Source: Methylococcaceae bacterium (GTDB taxonomy: Bacteria > Pseudomonadota > Gammaproteobacteria > Methylococcales > Methylomonadaceae). Taken from it: DNA of 54,114 nucleotides. How positions within the stretch are numbered: position 1 is the first letter of the stretch; every line of letters begins with the position of its first letter. The position numbers and the translations under genes were made by a program. The notes beneath the pieces are model-generated. The model did no database searches. It had not been told where the DNA came from and saw nothing but the letters and a program-made list of their open reading frames with translations. This document shows, piece after piece, positions 1 to 8,718 of the stretch. The stretch covers positions 1 through 54,114 of the forward strand of contig SPJS01000106.1 in NCBI GenBank assembly GCA_006844705.1, in the 5' to 3' direction.

Positions 1-683
1 TTCCAACCCTGCCCTTTTCTTTCGTACTCACCGGCAATAACCAGCTTGACCCGGAGGAGCAATACAGCGCAGAACTGGGCTATCGTTTCTGGCCACTGAA
101 AGAGCTCTCTGTTGATATGACAGTGTTCTACAATGATTACGATAATATTGTCGCCCCCCAACCGGGCGCAGTAAACCTGGTGACACTGCAAGTTCCATTG
201 ATTTTTAGCAATGCCGAACAAGGTGAAACCTGGGGATTTGAAATCGCCACTGACTGGCGTCCGCTGGATAGCACTCGCCTGCAACTATCCTACAGCTATT
301 TACGCGGCAATTTCACCCCAAAATCCGTCACTACCGGTCCGGTTTCATTAGCATTGGGCGACAACCGCAACTCTCAGCATCAACTGTCGATACGTTTATC
401 TCAGGATATAACAAACGCCGTCAATACTGATTTATGGTTGCGATATGCCAGTGAAATCGATGAAGTCTTAACCACACTGCCAAATGCAATGCGATCAGTT
501 GATAATTATTGGCAACTGGATGCCCGCATTGCCTGGACACCACTCAAGCAACTGGAATTATCCCTGGCCGGGCGCAACCTGCTCAATAATAGTCAACTGG
601 AATTCTACGAGGAATTTGGCACGTTTCCCACCCAGGTGCAACGTAGTGTGTATGGGCAAATTCGCTATCAATTTGAATTTTGA
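1..683 (+). CDS. TonB-dependent outer-membrane receptor, C-terminal part
   Basis: The 5' end lies outside the window. The frame is open from base 3 and gives 226 residues ending in a Phe-terminated beta-strand (YQFEF), the usual signal for outer-membrane barrel insertion. The stretch beginning TGNNQLDPE and continuing to ELGYRF is typical of the barrel of TonB-dependent siderophore/vitamin receptors. Alternating strands and 'GRNLLNN' near the end fit the last barrel strands. The family imports scarce nutrients across the outer membrane using TonB energy; the substrate cannot be told from this fragment. It lies 44 bp upstream of a YfiR-like gene and a histidine kinase, so the three may form one operon. 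Confidence 0.9.
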   Translation, partial: PTLPFSFVLTGNNQLDPEEQYSAELGYRFWPLKELSVDMTVFYNDYDNIVAPQPGAVNLVTLQVPLIFSNAEQGETWGFEIATDWRPLDSTRLQLSYSYLRGNFTPKSVTTGPVSLALGDNRNSQHQLSIRLSQDITNAVNTDLWLRYASEIDEVLTTLPNAMRSVDNYWQLDARIAWTPLKQLELSLAGRNLLNNSQLEFYEEFGTFPTQVQRSVYGQIRYQFEF

Positions 684-727
684 CCGCACCCAGATGATGA
701 CGATTCACCACCTGATTATAAAATCGC

Positions 728-1309
728 ATGGTCAGTAAACGCATAGCTTTTACATGGCGATCTGGTGTGTCGCTTTTGCTTCTGTGCCTGTCTGTGGCTG
801 TGATCGCTGCACCCAGCATAGATGAGTCCACTTTAAAAGCCATCTTTACCTATAAATTCAGTAAATTCACTGAATGGCCGCAGACCTCTGTACCCGCCTC
901 AACGGGCAGCTTTACGTTGTGTATTCTGGGTGAAAATTCACTTTCGCATCACTCTCTTAATACCATTCGTGATAAGCCTGTAAAAAACCTCCCTTTGCAC
1001 ATTCTGTTATTCAGAAATGGCATACTGCCTTCCAAAGCAATTGATAAGTGCAAAATGTTATTTGTCAGTCACTCTGAAAAGCATCGCATCCCCAGTATTT
1101 TGCAGGCATTAGAAAAAAAGCCGGTATTAACCCTCAGTGATATTAATGAGTTCTCGCAACAAGGTGGCATGATCACTTTCCGCATCATCGAACAACAATT
1201 ACGCTTCGAGATAAATGTACAAGCTATTGAAGCCGCTGGCCTGACTCTGGCATCTATCATCCTTGAACTGGGCTCAATCGTGGTCACTCAACCTCAAGAT
1301 GGAGGTTGA
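728..1309 (+). CDS. YfiR-like (DUF4154) periplasmic protein
   Basis: A 193-residue protein with an N-terminal signal peptide (hydrophobic core about residues 14-28, likely cut near Ala27/Ala28). After it comes the pattern KAIFTYKFSKFTEWP, the hallmark of YfiR/DUF4154. YfiR proteins are small periplasmic proteins that restrain a membrane partner, classically the diguanylate cyclase YfiN, in response to redox or envelope stress. Here the gene ends 3 bp before a membrane histidine kinase, so the kinase is the likely partner (inference). The ribosome-binding site of the kinase lies in the last codons of this gene, which suggests translational coupling. Cysteines at about residues 66 and 109 could form a disulphide. 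Confidence 0.8.
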   Translation: MVSKRIAFTWRSGVSLLLLCLSVAVIAAPSIDESTLKAIFTYKFSKFTEWPQTSVPASTGSFTLCILGENSLSHHSLNTIRDKPVKNLPLHILLFRNGILPSKAIDKCKMLFVSHSEKHRIPSILQALEKKPVLTLSDINEFSQQGGMITFRIIEQQLRFEINVQAIEAAGLTLASIILELGSIVVTQPQDGG

Positions 1310-1312
1310 TTC

Positions 1313-2809
1313 ATGTTCAGGATGCATCGTTTACCTATCGCGCAAAAATTACTGTTGATCATGCTGTTAACCACCATGTCCGTAGTTTTGATGCTATCAC
1401 TTACCATTTTTCTGCAACGCGCTTTCAGCGAACAAAAAGCACTTAAGCAACAGCTCTCCAGCCTGGCTGAAGTCATTGCCTCGCGCAGTACAGGGGCGTT
1501 AAGTTTTTATGATCAGCAAGCCGCCACATCCAACCTGAGTGCGCTGGAACCGACCTCCAGTATTTTGTATGCCGGTCTTCGTGACCAGCAGGGACACCTG
1601 TTTGCCAGTTATACACGTCCTCCCAACAAGGTAAGCGAAACGCCGCCTTACTTTGCTGATACCTCATCTGTTATGGAACCTTATCAAGAGCTGTTTGCCC
1701 GACGGATGGTCATCGTTAAACCGGTGATTCTTGATAACGAACAAATTGGAGATATTTTTCTGGTGGCCAGTTTGCTTGAATTCCGCGACGATATGCTGAA
1801 TTACAGCCTGGTTATGTTGATGATTATTGCAGGCGCATTTGTTGTCGCCTTATTGTTATCTGCCAAATTAAATCAGATTATCTCCAGTCCGATCAAAAAT
1901 CTCCATGACGCCATGCAATCTGTCACTATTAACCAGGATTACAGTATTCGAGCGCAGACGTTGAATGAAGATGAACTGGGGGCTCTGGTCAACGGCTTTA
2001 ATCAAATGTTGCAACAAGTTCAGTTACGAGATAGCGAACTGGAAACTTACCGTCATAACCTGGAAGGCCAGGTCTCGCTGAGGAGTGAAGCCCTGTTGGA
2101 AGCGAATAAACAACGTATTCAGTGGCTGGAAACCATGGCGGGCTTTTTAAGACATGAATTAAAAAATACCACCGTCGGCGTAAAAACCTCACTGGATTTA
2201 ATTGAAAAACGCCAGCAAACCGGCAAACCTATAGAAATCTACCTTGAGCGGGCGCGCAAAAGCATGGCCTTTATGAACAGCCTGCTGCTCAGTGTCAGTG
2301 ATGCCAGTTCGCTGGAAGCAGCCATTTATAAAGAAACACTGGTCCCCCTGGACTTGTCTGCATTAATTAATAGCCGGGTAGCGGAATATCAGGTGATGTA
2401 TCCCGATACCTTGATAGCGTGTAATACAACGCCCAACATTTGTATTGAAGGTCAACAGGCGCGGCTGTTACAAATGTTAGATAAATTATTTTCCAATGCA
2501 CGCGAACACGCCGAAACAAATAGCAAAATCATCATTTCGCTTACCTCAAGAGAGCATGAGTGCCAATTGAGTGTCACAAACAAAGGCATCCCCTTACCTG
2601 AAGATAAAGACAAAATATTTGAGTTATTTATTTCTATGCGCGACCAGAAGCATAAGAATACCGACAATTTTGGCTTAGGCTTATACATCGTCAAGCTGAT
2701 TGCCGAATCTCATCAAGGACAGGTACAGGCAAACAGCCCAGAACAGTTTGAAGGTGCCGAGTTTGTCGTCAGCCTACCGTTAATCCTAAATAAATCAGTT
2801 GACCGCTAA
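1313..2809 (+). CDS. Membrane sensor histidine kinase (CHASE8-like, HAMP)
   Basis: A 498-residue protein. TM1 is at about residues 12-34 and TM2 at about 163-184. Between them is a periplasmic domain with the YDQQAATSNLSALE pattern seen in CHASE8-type sensors. A HAMP domain and coiled coil follow. The phospho-acceptor is His281 (FLRHELKN), the N-box is KLFSNAREHAE, and the G-box is FGLGLYIVK. The start is supported by a strong GGAGG site 7 bases upstream. The arrangement receptor - YfiR-like - CHASE8 sensor suggests a periplasmic signal relay tied to the receptor or to YfiR. There is no receiver domain; the regulator on the opposite strand just downstream (2884-3588) is a possible but unproven partner. 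Confidence 0.85.
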   Translation: MFRMHRLPIAQKLLLIMLLTTMSVVLMLSLTIFLQRAFSEQKALKQQLSSLAEVIASRSTGALSFYDQQAATSNLSALEPTSSILYAGLRDQQGHLFASYTRPPNKVSETPPYFADTSSVMEPYQELFARRMVIVKPVILDNEQIGDIFLVASLLEFRDDMLNYSLVMLMIIAGAFVVALLLSAKLNQIISSPIKNLHDAMQSVTINQDYSIRAQTLNEDELGALVNGFNQMLQQVQLRDSELETYRHNLEGQVSLRSEALLEANKQRIQWLETMAGFLRHELKNTTVGVKTSLDLIEKRQQTGKPIEIYLERARKSMAFMNSLLLSVSDASSLEAAIYKETLVPLDLSALINSRVAEYQVMYPDTLIACNTTPNICIEGQQARLLQMLDKLFSNAREHAETNSKIIISLTSREHECQLSVTNKGIPLPEDKDKIFELFISMRDQKHKNTDNFGLGLYIVKLIAESHQGQVQANSPEQFEGAEFVVSLPLILNKSVDR

Positions 2810-2830
2810 ACTTATCTGTCAACTGATTTA
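2791..2830. terminator. Hairpin between convergent genes
   Basis: A perfect 13-bp inverted repeat (TAAATCAGTTGAC at 2791-2803 and its complement at 2818-2830) with a 14-nt loop. It overlaps the kinase stop codon and separates two convergent genes. There is no long T-run, so it may be a weak two-way terminator or an mRNA-stabilising hairpin. Confidence 0.5.
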
Positions 2831-2883
2831 TCAGGCTAATACAGGCATAGCTTTAAACCTACATCTTGCAACAGACAAACGCG

Positions 2884-3588
2884 TCAGCGTTCAATCCAGC
2901 GATACCCGGTTCCCCGCTCATTTTTTATACAGTCAAAATCCGGGTAGATAGCACGGAAGCGTGAGCGAATGGTTTTTATATGGGCTGATATTGTATTCGG
3001 CTCAACATAAATATTGGCTGCTTTCATGAGTTGTTCAAAGGTTTTTGCCTGCCCTGCTGGATGCATCAGGGCTTCGACAATCCAATACTGGGTCAGCGTC
3101 AGCTCCACCGCCTGTCCATCCCAATAAGCCAGTAATTTGTCTTTATCAAGATACAGTCTTTGCTTGCTATGGGTTAATTCAGGCGCTTCAGTCAGTGGAT
3201 TATACTCCGCCAATTTTTGCATGCGTCTCAATAACGCCTGAATACGGACCACCAGGTATTCCACACTGATGTCTTTGGTTAAATAATCATCTGCACCCAA
3301 TCGCATGCCGGAAATTTTGTCATGTTCGCTGCCGTGCGACGTCAAAAAAATAATCGGCAGCGTGGCAGAATGGCGGCGCAAGTCAGTGCATAACTGAAAT
3401 CCGCCTTCACGGTCTTCCGCAAGACTGATGTCTAAAATGGCAATATCAGGCAGCTGCCGATTAAAATAGTCTTGCGCATCTTGCCGATTACTGAATGCCG
3501 TTACAGAAAACCCTTCATCTTGCAGAATCTCTGTGTAGTTTTCACGAATCACCTCATCATCTTCAACCAGTACTATGTGTTTTTTCAT
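2884..3588 (-). CDS. OmpR-type response regulator, PdsR-like
   Basis: A 234-residue protein with an N-terminal receiver (acidic pair in VEDDE, phospho-Asp in AILDIS near residue 53, Thr in FLTS, Lys in LTKD) and a C-terminal winged helix ending GTGYRW. Stretches such as IRENY, GGFQLC, SATLPIIFLTS, GADDYLTKDIS and AANIYVEPNTISAHIK resemble, from memory, the response regulator of the 'proteobacterial dedicated sortase' system (PdsR). No sortase or matching PdsS kinase is in the window, so it may be an orphan or may pair with the convergent kinase at 1313-2809. It lies 51 bp downstream of the ScsD-like gene and may be read from that operon or from its own promoter in the gap. Confidence 0.85.
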   Translation of the reverse strand: MKKHIVLVEDDEVIRENYTEILQDEGFSVTAFSNRQDAQDYFNRQLPDIAILDISLAEDREGGFQLCTDLRRHSATLPIIFLTSHGSEHDKISGMRLGADDYLTKDISVEYLVVRIQALLRRMQKLAEYNPLTEAPELTHSKQRLYLDKDKLLAYWDGQAVELTLTQYWIVEALMHPAGQAKTFEQLMKAANIYVEPNTISAHIKTIRSRFRAIYPDFDCIKNERGTGYRWIER

Positions 3589-3639
3589 GACTATTTAACG
3601 CAGATGCATTGCACGTTTATTCATTGGTTTTTTGTCAAA

Positions 3640-4125
3640 TCATCCCGAATGACTCAGCCACAGTCTTAATCGCATTCCCGTTTCACTGCTGAACCCAGTT
3701 GTCGGCCACACCAGTTCACCCTGTTCATTGATGATAAAAACAGCTGGAACGCCACGAACGCCAAACGTTTCAGCGATGCTGCCTTCATGATCATTAATGA
3801 CCTGCCAATCCAGATGGTTTTTATTCAGATAGGCACGAATTTCATCATCACCACCAGATTTGACTGCGACTGTCACCAATGGAAAATCCATCATAACAGA
3901 GTTAATGGTGTCGACCATGCGGTCACAGATGCCACACCATTCTGCCCAGAAGTAAAGAACTGTGGGGCCTTGTGAGATTTTTTGCATCACATCCTGTCCA
4001 GACAGCGTTGGTTGCTTGATGGGAGGTAATGCTCCTGTCTTCAAGCCCGGATGAACAACAAACTGTAGCGCAAAAAACAGCATGGCTGCAAGCAGATAAA
4101 ACGCCGCTTGTTTTACAAATTTCAT
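3640..4125 (-). CDS. Thioredoxin-fold disulphide oxidoreductase, ScsD/TlpA-like
   Basis: A 161-residue protein anchored by an N-terminal membrane segment (about residues 8-25), followed by a thioredoxin fold with active site WAEWCGICDRM (CGIC) and cis-Pro in GVRGVPAVF. This resembles ScsD/DsbE-like proteins that act in the periplasm on protein thiols, often in copper tolerance or cytochrome c maturation. The other scs genes are not nearby, so the role is open. It begins 3 bp after the stop of the YgjP-like gene. Confidence 0.8.
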   Translation of the reverse strand: MKFVKQAAFYLLAAMLFFALQFVVHPGLKTGALPPIKQPTLSGQDVMQKISQGPTVLYFWAEWCGICDRMVDTINSVMMDFPLVTVAVKSGGDDEIRAYLNKNHLDWQVINDHEGSIAETFGVRGVPAVFIINEQGELVWPTTGFSSETGMRLRLWLSHSG

Positions 4126-4128
4126 TGG

Positions 4129-4851
4129 TTAAAGCCCTTCCATTACGTTGTGTCCATGTTCCTTCAGCCAGTGGCGATGCTGTCGGTATTCCGGCAAATG
4201 CTGCTCGACCAGCGACCAGAAGGCGGCTGAATGATTGCGGTGTTTGATATGGCATAACTCATGCACAACCACATATTCGAAAACCGGTTCCGGGGCCAGC
4301 AACAGCAACACATTTAAATTGATGTCATTATGGATTCCGCAACTTCCCCAGCGGCTTTTCATTAATTTAATACTGATTTTGCGCGGGAAAAGTTGAACCT
4401 GCTGTGCATGTTTTTTTATCAACACGTTCGCCTGCTGCAGTGCCTGGGCTTTCATCCATGCATAAAGCCGGTGTTTTATTTCGTCACTGTAATCAGCGGC
4501 TGGATTGCCGCTTATCTTCACGACAAAGCCTTGTTCTGGCTGAAAATCGAGCATCATATGATCTTTGTCATGCTCAATAATCAGTGGCCAATGTTGGCCT
4601 AAATAAGGTATCAAAGCACCCGCTTTATATTTCTCTGGTGCCAGGCTTTTTACCGCCTTTTGCTGAATTTGAAGTCTTTGCCTGGCTGTATTGATCCAGT
4701 CTTTGCGTGCCTTAACAAACTGAGTTATGACTGAAACAGGGACATGGTGGGGGGCCACCACTTCAACGCTGTCCTTCTTGACTACCAAACGGGTATTTTT
4801 AGCACGTTGGCTGCGTCTGATTGAAAAATCGACGGGCAAACCTGAGGTCAA
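4129..4851 (-). CDS. YgjP-like zinc metallohydrolase (M48-like, DUF45)
   Basis: A 240-residue protein with the zinc motif VVHELCHIKHRNHSAAFW (HExxH plus a downstream His) typical of YgjP/DUF45 proteins. The N-terminal RRSQRAKNTRLVV and the RWGSC motif before the zinc site also fit. The family is metal-dependent; YgjP has been linked to nucleotide hydrolysis, and others are treated as SprT/M48-like peptidases, so the substrate is uncertain. The start appears to be TTG at 4851, overlapping the lapG stop (TTGA) with GGAG 8 bases upstream, which suggests coupling to lapG. There is no ATG near the expected N-terminus. Confidence 0.8.
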   Translation of the reverse strand: MTSGLPVDFSIRRSQRAKNTRLVVKKDSVEVVAPHHVPVSVITQFVKARKDWINTARQRLQIQQKAVKSLAPEKYKAGALIPYLGQHWPLIIEHDKDHMMLDFQPEQGFVVKISGNPAADYSDEIKHRLYAWMKAQALQQANVLIKKHAQQVQLFPRKISIKLMKSRWGSCGIHNDINLNVLLLLAPEPVFEYVVVHELCHIKHRNHSAAFWSLVEQHLPEYRQHRHWLKEHGHNVMEGL

Positions 4852-5528
4852 CGTGTTATCTCCATCATTCTAAGGCGTAGTTCTGCCCATAAATCCAGAT
4901 TATTAGAATGACCCAAATACTTATCCATGCCACGTTTTTTGGCCAGCCACAATCCAATCCCGTTAAAGCTGTAGATGGGGACAAGATCATCTCTTAAGGG
5001 GGCTGGTTTGATTTCAGCAATCAAGTTATCCAGCACGACAGGTACTGAATCGGGATCTTTTTTGTAAGTCAGTACCATATGCGCCTGATTCAATTGAATG
5101 GCTTTGACATAGGTTAGTCTCAATTTATCTTCATCAATGCCCAATTCCTTCAATGTAAAGTATTTGGCTATGGAAAAATCTTCACAATCACCAGCACCAA
5201 TCGCCATAAATTCGATGGGGGTTGCCCAGTAATCGCGTGTAAACCACAAATCAATATCATCCATGAATCGAATATGGGTATTAAAAAAGGTGTTAACTAA
5301 TGTCAGTTTTTCCTGTTCTGGCAAACCTTTGCTTTGGTCGATTAAATCCAGCCATTGCATCACACGGGCAACAGCAGCTTCTCCGTATTGTTTTTCGATT
5401 TTGTTAATTAATGCTTCATTTATCAACAACGAGGCAGCAATAGTCATGCTAAAAAACATGCCTATCCAGTACCCATGCAGTCTGTTGTTTACCAATGTAA
5501 GCAACCGAAAATTAATAGCTGGCCGCAT
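4848..5528 (-). CDS. lapG: LapG periplasmic cysteine protease
   Basis: A 226-residue transglutaminase-like cysteine peptidase (BTLCP). The catalytic triad is visible as Cys115 (GAGDCEDFSIAKY), His150 (NQAHMVLTY) and Asp167 (VVLDNL); the His-Asp spacing of 17 matches LapG. An N-terminal hydrophobic segment (about 20-36) serves for export. LapG cleaves the N-terminus of LapA-type adhesins to release biofilm cells when LapD no longer holds it. The start at 5528 is chosen because GGGAG lies just upstream and because further upstream extension would lie deep in lapD. It overlaps the lapD 3' end by 17 bases. No LapA-type adhesin is in the window. Confidence 0.9.
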   Translation of the reverse strand: MRPAINFRLLTLVNNRLHGYWIGMFFSMTIAASLLINEALINKIEKQYGEAAVARVMQWLDLIDQSKGLPEQEKLTLVNTFFNTHIRFMDDIDLWFTRDYWATPIEFMAIGAGDCEDFSIAKYFTLKELGIDEDKLRLTYVKAIQLNQAHMVLTYKKDPDSVPVVLDNLIAEIKPAPLRDDLVPIYSFNGIGLWLAKKRGMDKYLGHSNNLDLWAELRLRMMEITR

Positions 5529-7413
5529 AAACTCCCGATGCAGACAGTAAGGCGCTGTCTTCACGTGTGGTTTGTTCTGCCAGGATTCTGACGTCCTGAA
5601 AGTGTGAATATTGGGCAAGCGACTCGATATAGTCCTGCTGGCGCTTTTCGGTAGCAATATTCTGCGTAATATGGCGGGCAAGCCGGATGTAATCAGGTTT
5701 GATCAGTGTACTCTGTTGCAGGGAGATGGTCGCCGGTTCAAACCGTTTCAACATCATCTGGACGCCTAATTCATGGATAACATCGGTAAAGGCTTTTAAT
5801 GTTTGCAATTCTTTAACCGCATGATAAGCCGAAACGCTAAATACCAATTTCCCTGCTTCAAATGGCAGACGTGAAAGCTTTTTCTGTAATACCTCATGAA
5901 AACCAGTATTTTTAATGGTTCTGACTGACAGATTAATAACCACTTTATATTTACATTGTGTTTGCTGGATATGTTGAATCACATGTTCCAGCACTTTTAT
6001 TTCATAATCAACGATTTCAGGATATTTTTCTGCCATCGCAATAAAAACTGCGACAGGCAATTCATTGTTTTTATCATCAAGGAACTGGACACAGGCCTCT
6101 TTCATAACGACACTTCCCGTGTGCAGCTGCTCCATTGGTTGTATAAATTCCAGCGGAAAATGTACTCGCTGTATATTTGATAAAATCAGTTTTCTCCAGG
6201 TCAGTTGGTCATACACTTTTGCCGTTTCATGCTTAATGTAGAAACCATTCTGAGTAATCAACGTTGCGTGTGCATAAGCTTCTTCAGCAGCATTCAGTAA
6301 ACTTTCAACGGTATCAAATACTACACCTGACACTATTCCAATATGGGTGATATCGGCACTATGTGTATAGCGCTCAAGTGTTTTAAGGCTTTCACTTAAA
6401 TTTCTTGCCAGCAAGATAATTTCATCTTTCTTGTCATGCTGAATGACAACGGCAAATTCTCCGCCGTAAATTCTAAACCCGCTGGCTTTATAACTGGCAT
6501 ATCGTTCACAGAATTGCTTAAGCAAACCCGCAAAAACCACAATACAGTGCTCAAGTTGGTAACGTTCCAAAGATTTCACCAGTTGATCCAGGCAATCCAT
6601 TTTTATTTTGAACAAATAAAAAGAGTTGTTTGCATTCATCAATTCGATCAGATGTTGCTCAAATACAGCTTTATTAGCCAGCCCCGTCAGTTCATCCTGC
6701 AATAGTTCCTGACCTAAGGTATCAATCCGTGCATGCAATTGATTGGTCATCACTTCAAGGCTGGATGACATGGCATTCATTGTCGATGCAAGCTGTCTGA
6801 TTTCACGTGTGGACGGTAAAGGCTGGACGGTGACAAATTCGCCTTCTGCAATCGTCTCTGCCTGCTTCTCCAGTTTGAACAAAGAAGTTAACAAAAACCT
6901 GATTAATATGTACAAGATAATCAAGGCCACAAAAAACAGAGTGAAAGATGACAGTAATGAGTCTTTGGCTTGTTGATATAAGTTGCGGTAAGCATAATCC
7001 GGACTGACTACCACATTTATATCCCCTTTTGTCTCCCACTTGGATGTAACCTCAGCATTTGCGGTTGCTAAAATCATTGGAAACCAGTCTCTGAACCAGC
7101 CAGGCACACCAGGATAAGCTGCTTTCTCTTCAAGCTTTACAATCGCTGTACCTGAGGGATCAAGAAATTCAATCTTCTGGTAATAACCGCGGTCAAAAGC
7201 CGCTTGCAATATGGATTCAATCACCGGCTCTTGTTGATCAGCAATAAACAGTCCGGCAGATAATGCGAGAGATGTTGCTGTATCCTGAGCATGGATGCGG
7301 GCCTCATCCTGTAGCCAATGGTGCGTACTGCGTACACTTACCATAAAATTTAACGCAAATATTGCGAAAAAAAGCCCTGCTATCAGGACTACCAATTGCC
7401 TTGAAAGTGACAT
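5512..7413 (-). CDS. lapD: LapD c-di-GMP receptor (degenerate GGDEF-EAL)
   Basis: A 633-residue inner-membrane protein. TM1 is at about residues 7-27, followed by a periplasmic LapD/MoxY-N domain (including the PGVPGWFRDWFP loop), TM2 at about 152-172 and a HAMP segment, then a GGDEF-like domain with GGEF in place of GGDEF (RIYGGEFAVVI), and an EAL-like domain where the EAL signature reads as KEACVQ. The degenerate motifs indicate a binding protein rather than an enzyme. LapD senses c-di-GMP inside the cell and sequesters LapG outside, preserving surface adhesin. It starts 6 bp after the truncated-haemoglobin stop, so the two are almost surely co-transcribed. Confidence 0.92.
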   Translation of the reverse strand: MSLSRQLVVLIAGLFFAIFALNFMVSVRSTHHWLQDEARIHAQDTATSLALSAGLFIADQQEPVIESILQAAFDRGYYQKIEFLDPSGTAIVKLEEKAAYPGVPGWFRDWFPMILATANAEVTSKWETKGDINVVVSPDYAYRNLYQQAKDSLLSSFTLFFVALIILYILIRFLLTSLFKLEKQAETIAEGEFVTVQPLPSTREIRQLASTMNAMSSSLEVMTNQLHARIDTLGQELLQDELTGLANKAVFEQHLIELMNANNSFYLFKIKMDCLDQLVKSLERYQLEHCIVVFAGLLKQFCERYASYKASGFRIYGGEFAVVIQHDKKDEIILLARNLSESLKTLERYTHSADITHIGIVSGVVFDTVESLLNAAEEAYAHATLITQNGFYIKHETAKVYDQLTWRKLILSNIQRVHFPLEFIQPMEQLHTGSVVMKEACVQFLDDKNNELPVAVFIAMAEKYPEIVDYEIKVLEHVIQHIQQTQCKYKVVINLSVRTIKNTGFHEVLQKKLSRLPFEAGKLVFSVSAYHAVKELQTLKAFTDVIHELGVQMMLKRFEPATISLQQSTLIKPDYIRLARHITQNIATEKRQQDYIESLAQYSHFQDVRILAEQTTREDSALLSASGVYAASY

Positions 7414-7419
7414 ACGTTT

Positions 7420-7827
7420 CTATTCTATGGTGGCAGTTTCTGTCTGATTAATCATGTGAGAGGCCAATTGTCCCAAGGCTTTGAGAATCTGTTGCCTTAA
7501 CTCGTCTTCCATTTCAATTTCGTACAGTGCTTTGTTCATGCACATCATCCACTGGTCTCTTTCAATTTGACCGATTGTGAAAGGGAGATGACGCATCCGT
7601 AATCTTGGATGCCCAAACTCTTCAATAAACAAATCCGGCCCACCCAGCCACCCGGATAAATATTTAAACAATTTTTCTTTTGCGCTGGTCAAACTTGGGC
7701 CATGTGCCTGTCGAACCGCCTGTGCTCCTGGCAAAGTATCCATAAAAAAATAAAACCTGTCGACCAAACTCTGCAGTTTGGGCTCTCCGCCTATTAAATG
7801 GTAAGGTGTGATCTCTTCTTGATTCAT
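7420..7827 (-). CDS. Group II truncated haemoglobin
   Basis: A 135-residue protein with TPYHLIGGEPKLQSLVDRFY at the start, the short-helix pattern YLSGWLGGP, the proximal-His segment FGHPRLRMRHLPF and the G-helix Trp in RDQWMMCM. These features mark a TrHbO-type (group II) globin. Such proteins bind O2 and sometimes NO and may protect against nitrosative or oxygen stress. It is the first gene of a run that continues into lapD, lapG and others. The link to biofilm release is inferred from position only. Confidence 0.9.
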   Translation of the reverse strand: MNQEEITPYHLIGGEPKLQSLVDRFYFFMDTLPGAQAVRQAHGPSLTSAKEKLFKYLSGWLGGPDLFIEEFGHPRLRMRHLPFTIGQIERDQWMMCMNKALYEIEMEDELRQQILKALGQLASHMINQTETATIE

Positions 7828-8028
7828 GAAAAATTAGCTCGCCTGTCGTGTGTCCTTTTCAACTTTAAATTCACAAAATGAATAAAAAATATAAATACTG
7901 CGGTTGCTTTCTTACAAAAACATGGAAACTCTAGTACTATTTATTCGTCTTATCATAATCTTGAATCCGTTACTTCACTACGGCACAGGATAATATTAAC
8001 ATTAACTTGAAATAGTTTAGGAATTACT

Positions 8029-8697
8029 ATGAGACTAACTACTGCCACATCACGCTCACAAGAGAGCATTATTTCTACAAACAAAGTGTTAAAAAACACT
8101 TATATGCTATTGTCGATGACTTTATTGTTCAGTGCGACTACAGCTGGCTTATCCATGTTGTTCAACCTCCCTCACCCGGGGATATGGATTACCATGATAG
8201 GCTATTTCGGCCTGTTATTTTTAACCCATAAATTTAGCAACAGTGCATTAGGTCTGGTTTTCGTATTTGCCCTGACAGGTTTTATGGGACTGACATTAGG
8301 CCCTATTATCAGCGCATATTTAACCATGTTCAGCAACGGCCATGAATTAGTCATGACCGCTTTAGGCGGTACTGGCGTTATTTTTCTAGGGCTCTCTGGC
8401 TATGCATTAACGACACGTAAAGACTTCAGCTTCATGGGGAGTTTTTTAATGATAGGGGTTTTAGTCGCATTTTTGGCCGGTCTGGCAGCTTTCTTCCTGC
8501 AGATGCCAGCACTTTCATTAGCTGTATCAGCCATGTTTGTTTTGTTGATGTCTGGTCTGATTTTATATGAAACAAGTGCCATTATTCATGGCGGTGAGAC
8601 GAATTACATTCTGGCCACTGTGTCTTTATATGTCACTATTTACAATTTGTTCACCAGCCTGCTGCATCTTCTGGGCGCATTATCAGGCGAAGAGTAG
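8029..8697 (+). CDS. Bax inhibitor-1/YccA family membrane protein
   Basis: A 222-residue protein with about seven membrane segments. The pattern VLKNTYMLLSMTLLFSA at the start, GLTLGPIISAYL in the middle and ALILYETSAIIHGGETNYI-like sequence near the C-terminus are typical of BI-1/YccA proteins. E. coli YccA restrains the FtsH protease; other members conduct calcium. The start has TAGGA 7-8 bases upstream. The gene stands alone on the plus strand and ends at a shared terminator. The 200 bp upstream is AT-rich and probably holds its promoter, but no clear -35/-10 pair stands out. Confidence 0.9.
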   Translation: MRLTTATSRSQESIISTNKVLKNTYMLLSMTLLFSATTAGLSMLFNLPHPGIWITMIGYFGLLFLTHKFSNSALGLVFVFALTGFMGLTLGPIISAYLTMFSNGHELVMTALGGTGVIFLGLSGYALTTRKDFSFMGSFLMIGVLVAFLAGLAAFFLQMPALSLAVSAMFVLLMSGLILYETSAIIHGGETNYILATVSLYVTIYNLFTSLLHLLGALSGEE

Positions 8698-8718
8698 TTT
8701 TACGTTGATTTGCCTCAT

